DNA from: Comamonadaceae bacterium
GTDB taxonomy: Bacteria > Pseudomonadota > Gammaproteobacteria > Burkholderiales > Burkholderiaceae_C
NCBI GenBank assembly: GCA_021286965.1
Contig: JAJTBK010000332.1
Location: 1 to 10,924, forward strand
DNA: 10,924 bases
Direction: 5' to 3'
Shown here in pieces: positions 7,601 through 10,924 of the stretch. A model generated the notes under the pieces. It ran no database searches, was not told where the DNA came from, and saw only the letters and a program-made list of their open reading frames with translations. Numbering within the stretch: the first letter of the stretch is position 1; the number at the start of each line of letters is the position of its first letter. The position numbers and the translations under genes were made by a program.

Positions 7601-7964
7601 GTGGGAACCAGGGCAGGGCCTGCAGCGGCAGCAGCAGCGCGGCGCTGTCCGCGTGCGCCCCGCTGGCGGCCAGCAGCAGCGCCATGAGCTGGGCCGGGGT
7701 CTCGGCCAGGGCCTGGCGTTCGCTGGCGTTGGGGGCGTGCGTGCCGCGCTGCTCCAGGCCCAGGGCCAGCAGCATGGTCAGGTGCTGTACGCCCAGCAGG
7801 CGGGCGCTGGCCGCCGCCTCGCGCAGCGCCACCAGGCGGGCGTGGTAGGTCGGCGCCAGGGGCGCGCCAGGCGGCGCCATGTCCAGCAGTGCGGCCTGGT
7901 CCAGAAGATCGAACAACGCGGCCTCGACGGCGGCGCGTGCGGTGGCAGTCAACGGCAACGGCAT
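4680..7964 (-). CDS. chpA: ChpA-like hybrid chemotaxis kinase (Hpt / CheA ATPase / CheW / receiver)
   Basis: A cytoplasmic CheA-type hybrid kinase of 1094 residues, the signalling core of this Pil-Chp-type cluster. Residues 1-350 hold two helical regions that look like Hpt domains without the histidine. A true Hpt has phospho-acceptor His380 in AHTLKGAS. A Pro/Ala/Thr-rich linker (about 464-493) leads to a CheA-like helical region (about 500-650) and a HATPase domain with the N box LLRNAVDHGIE (683-693, Asn686), the G1 box EDDGQGLD (725-732), FSTRS (766-770) and the G2 box GRGLGMD (777-783). A CheW-like regulatory domain spans about 815-955. A C-terminal receiver has the acidic pair Asp978/Asp979, acceptor Asp1022 in VVADLEMPRMNG and Lys1074 in LTKPY. 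Pseudomonas ChpA is more than twice as long, with many Xpt domains, so this is a reduced form; names such as PilL or CheA hybrid would also fit. It starts 9 bp after the receptor gene and is the last gene before the terminator. Confidence 0.9.
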   Translation of the reverse strand: MPLPLTATARAAVEAALFDLLDQAALLDMAPPGAPLAPTYHARLVALREAAASARLLGVQHLTMLLALGLEQRGTHAPNASERQALAETPAQLMALLLAASGAHADSAALLLPLQALPWFPQLPDFFGQVVQERLHEDAAAFALEATPAEDATAILPAAAVAATTWGPPPVVTTPALVAREELDVLCEALSALPHEISSGALEAQALAMYTEQLGFLADAVDAVGLPALHAWLRGVQANANALHQGEAALTPERIELLRHWPLQVIDHLADPCAPDGAQPLAWLRGNAHWPLPAPPAEDSAWTAALTQVELVGVRPNHNRPLQAAAADLDLTIPSDVDRAVLDSLLLELPQHAQAFTALAQRLAEGGTPSDLEDARRVAHTLKGASNTVGIAGIAHLTHALEDILVALERAQRQPPTALRALLLEAADALEAMGEAVLAGAPAPAECLPLYQQVLDWAQRIDTQGLPEDDAPATVAPTPAPTQPPASTPNDAEEPQAMLRVPAALVDALLQLAGESSILLSQVQDRIAQLGQEMHTLRSGTRQFSQWAQDLEQLVDVRGAGMRGGVQGALDALEMDQYNELHMLSRRIVESDSDQREVARTLEQTTAQLRELLAHKERLGLELQRQILRARMVEVASVAPRIQRTVRQAARMGGKPVQLQLDGAQTLVDTQWLQQVLDPLMHLLRNAVDHGIEDAATRQQRGKPEHGTIRLHFASSGAHIVLRCEDDGQGLDRAAIRHQALAQGLIDADTVLSDAQTLRLILHPGFSTRSTATMLSGRGLGMDLVQRAVAELRGTLDIQSTPGQGCCFEMQFPLQLSATQVMVSRSAQHVLALSVRGVEHILPADGLLPSPDGAALQYPLQGETLPALHLEQLLSLPAQTLQQAGGVQAVMVVRDAQRQRTAVLVPELNDARNVVVKPLHPLLPPHLGIDGSTILGDGAVAPVLDLPDLLRAWHADGAPAAPQGSATSNALPLCLVVDDSVSVRRTMEQLLQDAGFEVVAARDGVEALGLAQRRCPQLVVADLEMPRMNGLELAAALRQHDPTRHTPIVMITSRHTEKHRALALRAGVDCFLTKPYAEEELLNTLHTLLQPQAA

Positions 7965-7973
7965 GGCAGTGGT

Positions 7974-9779
7974 TTAGTGGGCTTCGCGGCGGCGGGGGAG
8001 CTTGAAGACGCTCACTTCGCGCACCAGGGTCTGGGCGTAGTCCACCAGGCGCGTCGTGGCCTCGGTCTGGGCCGACAGCTGCTGCGTGGTGTCGCGTGCG
8101 CTGCGCTGGATGGTTTCGGCACGGGTCTGCAGCGTCTGCCCGGCACGGGCCTGCTCCAGCGAGGTGCTGGCGATGCCGCGCACGTTGGCGGCCAGGTCGT
8201 CGGTGGCCTGCTGCGAGCCCTTCATCTGCGAGCCGGCCTCGTCGGCCAGCTTGGAGACGTCCACCACCTGCGCGATGGCGTTGTTCATGGCGAGCACGGT
8301 TTCCGAGGTTTCGGATTGGATCGAGGTCACCAGGGTGGCGATTTCACGCGTGGCCTCGCGCGCGTTTTCCGACAGGCGCTTGACTTCGTCGGCCACGATG
8401 GCAAAGCTGCGGCCCGCTTCGCCGGCGGCGGTGGCCTGCATGGAGGCGTTCAGCGCCAGGATACCGGTGCGCTCGGCAATCGAGCTGATCAGGCCCACGA
8501 CCTGGGTGATTTCCTGCGAGCGCTCGCCCAGGCGCTTGATGCGCTTTTCGGTCTCGCGGATCAGGTCGCGCGATTCGTTGATGCCCAGCACCGTCTTGTC
8601 CACGGTCTGCAGCGCCTGGCGCGTGGTGCGCACGGCCATTTCGGCCGAGTCGTTGGCTTTTTGCGCCATGTGCGACAGCTGGGTCAGCACGGTGGCCGCT
8701 TGCGAGAGCTCGCGCGCGGCAGTTTCCACTTCGTCCTGGCTCTGCGTGGCGGCGTGCATGGCCTGGTCGGCGCTGCTTTTCACCTGCTGCGTGGCGCTGT
8801 TGACGCTGTGCGACACGTCCGTCACGGTGCCCAGCACCTTGGCGGTTTCGGCGGTCAGCATGTTCATGGCGTCGCCAATGGCGCCGGTCACGTCCTCGGT
8901 CACGGGCACGCGGATCGACAAATCCTTGTGCGCTGCCACCTGGCCCACGGCCTGCATTATGTCCACCACCGAGTTGCTGATCTGCTCGCTCTCGCGCACC
9001 TGCTTGTCCAGTGTCTGCAGGCGCTCGTCGAGCAGCTGGTCCAGGGCCTTGCCCAGTTCGGCCAGCTCGTCCTGGCCTTGCAGGCCGACGCGCACGTTGT
9101 AGTCGCCAGCGCGCAGGCGCTGCAGGGCCGCTTGCAGCTGGCCAATGGGTTGCAGCATGGCGCGCACGGTGATGAAGGCGGCGGCGGCGCCGAGTGCGGC
9201 GGCGATGCCGGCCAGGGCCAGCAGCAGCCACTTGGCGCGCTCGGTCGAATCGAGCTGCTGCTGGCGGCGCATGGTGTCGGACTTGGCGGTGATGTCGATC
9301 AGGTTGTTGAACGCCTTGACGTTGGCAGCCCCCAGGGGCGTGGTGTACTGCGCGCGCCATTCGGCGGCCTCGTCGGCCTTGCCCTCGGCCACCAGGGTGA
9401 ACCATTGCGCGCGGCGCTCCTTGTAGGCGTGCCAGGCCTGGACGGTGGCGGCGTGGGCCTGGATTTCTTCCTCCGTCAGGCCGGGGGCGTCGCGGTAGGC
9501 TTGCAGGTTGTCTTCGAGGGTTTGGTACAGCCCCGGCTCTTCGCCGACGATTTTTTTACGGTTTTCGGCATCGGTCAGCACCAGGAACTGCGGAAAGCCA
9601 TAGCGCAGCGCCCACAGTGCCGACTGGGCGCGGCCGAGGAAGGCCTCCTTGCCCTGGGTCAGACGGATGGTTTGTTCGAGCTGGTTGATCTGCAGCAGGT
9701 TCATGGTGCCAACGCCGACCAGGGCGGCGAGCACGACGGCAAAACCAAACAGCAGCTTGTGGCGGATGGTGAATTTCAT
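7974..9779 (-). CDS. pilJ: PilJ-like methyl-accepting chemotaxis receptor
   Basis: An inner-membrane receptor of 601 residues that would control the neighbouring kinase. TM1 is at about 8-29 and TM2 at about 184-206, with a periplasmic helical region of about 155 residues between them that is probably a four-helix bundle. A HAMP domain (about 205-257) is followed by a second HAMP-like segment (about 284-305, DLSIRVPVTEDVTGAIGDAM). A long coiled coil then leads to the signalling tip near 431-470 (ILALNASMQATAAGEAGRSF). The stretches IRETEKRIKRLGERSQEI and the ending VSVFKLP resemble Pseudomonas PilJ, which is why I use that name. Pseudomonas PilJ is longer, with a larger sensor region, so the ligand may differ. 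No C-terminal pentapeptide for CheR/CheB binding is present. A GAGG (9793-9790) lies 10 bases before the ATG, an acceptable if long spacing. The tip has unusual residues at the normally conserved QTN position. Confidence 0.9.
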   Translation of the reverse strand: MKFTIRHKLLFGFAVVLAALVGVGTMNLLQINQLEQTIRLTQGKEAFLGRAQSALWALRYGFPQFLVLTDAENRKKIVGEEPGLYQTLEDNLQAYRDAPGLTEEEIQAHAATVQAWHAYKERRAQWFTLVAEGKADEAAEWRAQYTTPLGAANVKAFNNLIDITAKSDTMRRQQQLDSTERAKWLLLALAGIAAALGAAAAFITVRAMLQPIGQLQAALQRLRAGDYNVRVGLQGQDELAELGKALDQLLDERLQTLDKQVRESEQISNSVVDIMQAVGQVAAHKDLSIRVPVTEDVTGAIGDAMNMLTAETAKVLGTVTDVSHSVNSATQQVKSSADQAMHAATQSQDEVETAARELSQAATVLTQLSHMAQKANDSAEMAVRTTRQALQTVDKTVLGINESRDLIRETEKRIKRLGERSQEITQVVGLISSIAERTGILALNASMQATAAGEAGRSFAIVADEVKRLSENAREATREIATLVTSIQSETSETVLAMNNAIAQVVDVSKLADEAGSQMKGSQQATDDLAANVRGIASTSLEQARAGQTLQTRAETIQRSARDTTQQLSAQTEATTRLVDYAQTLVREVSVFKLPRRREAH

Positions 9780-9824
9780 GAAAGGGCCGCCTCGGTGGCG
9801 GTGGTGAGGGGGGAGAAAAAAGAT

Positions 9825-10301
9825 TCAGGGCTGGGCCAGGCGCTGCAGCAGGGCGGGGAGATCCATCTCCCACCAGTGCTGCTCGGTGCCGGCCTCGGTG
9901 GCCACCCAGGCGCGCACGGTGCAGGCGGCGTAGGGGCCATCGGGCACGGCCACTGCCACGGCGGGCGGGCGCAGGGCCACCAGCTGCGGCAGCTGCGCCA
10001 GCAGCAGGCCGGCACGCTGCGCGCCCTGGCCCAGCACCAGGGCGCGGTGCAGATGCGGGCGGATGCCGTGGCGCGGCGTGCTGCGGGCCGACAGGGGGGT
10101 GAACAGCGGCACGATGGCGCCGCGCAGGTTCAGCACCCCGGCCAGGCCCGGGTGGCTGCGCGGTATGGGGTAGATCGGCAGGTCATCGACGAGCTCGGTC
10201 AGTACCCCCGCGCCGAGCACCATGGGCAGGGCGTCGAAGACAAAGCCGTAACGCGGCTCACCCGAAGGCGGGGCGCTGGCGGCGGAGAGTTCGGCGTACA
10301 T
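9825..10301 (-). CDS. pilI: PilI/CheW-like chemotaxis coupling protein
   Basis: A small cytoplasmic adaptor of 158 residues with a single CheW-like domain. It should bridge the receptor tip and the CheW-like domain of the kinase. The most recognisable part is HPGLAGVLNLRGAIVPLFTP (about 50-69), the standard CheW segment with the NLRG turn at 58-61, preceded by FVFDALPMVLGAGVLTELVDD. The rest is divergent, and the second half is Ala/Leu/Val-rich without conserved catalytic residues, as expected for a scaffold. It begins 13 bp after the PilH-like gene, with no strong Shine-Dalgarno, and ends 45 bp before the receptor gene. The symbol is given by position and domain: it sits where pilI sits in pilGHIJ clusters. 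A generic CheW label is the cautious alternative. Confidence 0.85.
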   Translation of the reverse strand: MYAELSAASAPPSGEPRYGFVFDALPMVLGAGVLTELVDDLPIYPIPRSHPGLAGVLNLRGAIVPLFTPLSARSTPRHGIRPHLHRALVLGQGAQRAGLLLAQLPQLVALRPPAVAVAVPDGPYAACTVRAWVATEAGTEQHWWEMDLPALLQRLAQP

Positions 10302-10314
10302 GCGGGCTCGGGGC

Positions 10315-10680
10315 TCAGGCGGCGAACTTCAGGGCGTCGATGATCTGGTCGGCGCTGTAGGGCTTGGCGATCAGGCATTTGCCGCCTTGTGTCTTGGCCC
10401 AGACCTGGTCGGCCTTGGTGGATTTGGTGGAGACGAAAACCACCGGGATGCCCTTGGTGTCGGCGTGCTCGGCGAGGGCGCGGCTGGTGCCGTAGCCGTC
10501 GAGCTGGGGCATGACGATGTCCAGGAAGATGATGTTCGGGCGTTCGGCGCGGGCGCGCTCGATGGCTTGTTCGCCGTTGTTGGCGGTGCTTACCATCCAG
10601 CCGGCATCTTGCAAGATGGTGCGCAGGTGGGACAGCTCGGTCAGGGAGTCATCAACGATCAGGGCCTTGTTGGCAGGCAT
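10315..10680 (-). CDS. pilH: PilH-like single-domain response regulator
   Basis: A stand-alone receiver domain of 121 residues with no output domain, expected to accept phosphate from the ChpA-like kinase. The acidic pocket is Asp10/Asp11 (IVDDS), the acceptor is Asp54 in FLDIVMPQLDG, the switch hydroxyl is in VFVSTK (Ser84/Thr85), and the lysine is Lys106 in IAKPY. The phrase TKADQVWAKTQGG closely parallels the TDKVWGKRQGA segment of Pseudomonas PilH, which supports the name over a generic CheY. In known systems PilH acts as a phosphate sink or favours pilus retraction. At the position equivalent to the CheY aromatic switch (three before the lysine) there is Leu103 and no Tyr or Phe. The start is well supported by GGAG at 10690-10687, upstream of the ATG. 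Confidence 0.85.
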   Translation of the reverse strand: MPANKALIVDDSLTELSHLRTILQDAGWMVSTANNGEQAIERARAERPNIIFLDIVMPQLDGYGTSRALAEHADTKGIPVVFVSTKSTKADQVWAKTQGGKCLIAKPYSADQIIDALKFAA

Positions 10681-10686
10681 GGGTTT

Positions 10687-10690
10687 CTCC
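10687..10690 (-). promoter_or_regulatory. Shine-Dalgarno of the PilH-like gene
   Basis: On the minus strand GGAG is followed by six bases (AAACCC) and the ATG at 10680, close to ideal spacing. It is the clearest ribosome-binding site in the window and fixes the start of the PilH-like gene. The other operon genes have weaker sites. Confidence 0.7.
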
Positions 10691-10715
10691 GGTGTGGGGC
10701 AAAAAAGCGGGGGTA

Positions 10716-10924
10716 TCAGGCCAGGGCTTGCGCCGGTGCGCGCAGCCAGGCGCTCAGGTCGTCGGTGCCCAGGCGCTTGCGCAGCACCTTGCTCAGGGCG
10801 GCGTGGAAGGCGCTCAGGGTGACGGGCTTGGTCAGGTAGCTGTCGCAGCCGACCAGGGCGCCGCGTGCACGGTCGAAGGGCGAGGATTGGCTCGTCAGGA
10901 TGATGACGGGTGTGTTCTTGTGCT
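10716..10924 (-). CDS. PilG-like response regulator, C-terminal part (runs off the window)
   Basis: Only the last 68 codons are present; the start lies beyond 10924. The frame read back from the TGA at 10718-10716 gives the final third of a receiver domain: NTPVIILTSQSSPFDRARG, then GCDSYLTKPV with the conserved lysine and an aromatic Tyr three residues before it, then a short helical tail ending in APAQALA. It resembles the PilG segment TPVIMLSSKDGLFDKAKG followed by SDQYLTKPF, and lies directly upstream of a PilH-like gene, as pilG does. The acceptor Asp is outside the window, so the identity is not certain. The gap to the next gene is 35 bp, so the two are very likely co-transcribed. Confidence 0.8.
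   Translation of the reverse strand, partial: HKNTPVIILTSQSSPFDRARGALVGCDSYLTKPVTLSAFHAALSKVLRKRLGTDDLSAWLRAPAQALA

Noticed and set aside
4608..10343. A 1911-codon plus-strand open frame antisense to the whole chemosensory operon
   Set aside because: Its product is rich in Gly, Gln, His, Arg and Val with no domain pattern, and it lies opposite genes with clear domains. High-GC codon use on the real strand removes stop codons from this frame.
1..10924. Defence system, prophage, CRISPR array or mobile element
   Set aside because: All coding space is taken by recognisable signalling, phosphatase and transport genes. No transposase, integrase, direct-repeat array or composition shift was seen.

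Overview
The window is a high-GC, protein-dense stretch in which every supported gene lies on the minus strand. The codon use, the gene families and one degenerate short repeat at about 1414-1470, which resembles a repeat I know from Comamonadaceae genomes, all suggest a betaproteobacterium of the order Burkholderiales, most likely Comamonadaceae. The genus cannot be fixed from the window.

Read in the direction of transcription (high to low coordinates), the first unit is a five-gene chemosensory operon of the Pil-Chp (type IV pilus / surface-sensing) type. It holds the C-terminal end of a PilG-like response regulator that runs off the window edge, a PilH-like single-domain response regulator, a PilI/CheW-like coupling protein, a PilJ-like methyl-accepting receptor and a ChpA-like hybrid kinase (Hpt, CheA-type ATPase, CheW and receiver domains). 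Gaps are 9-45 bp, and the operon ends in a strong hairpin terminator at 4620-4659. The receptor probably senses a periplasmic or surface cue and passes it through the CheW protein to the kinase. The kinase then phosphorylates its own receiver and the two free regulators, which in known systems set pilus extension/retraction and cAMP or c-di-GMP levels. The kinase is much shorter than the Pseudomonas ChpA: it has one intact phosphotransfer histidine and two apparently dead Hpt-like regions in front of it.

The second unit starts just beyond the terminator. It is a diguanylate cyclase (GGEEF active site, intact RxxD inhibitory site, unrecognised helical N-terminal half) whose stop codon overlaps the GTG start of a PhoD-type alkaline phosphatase/phosphodiesterase with a Tat-like signal peptide.

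The last gene, after a 90-bp gap holding the repeat, is a neurotransmitter:sodium symporter (LeuT fold) that ends 20 bp from the window edge.

No tRNA, rRNA, CRISPR array, insertion sequence or phage gene was seen, and no gap exceeds about 110 bp. The very long plus-strand open frames are antisense shadows caused by GC-rich codon use. The content looks like core chromosome rather than an accessory island. The points worth a second look are the reduced ChpA/PilJ design, a few substitutions at normally conserved signalling residues, and the coupling of a c-di-GMP synthase to a secreted phosphatase.
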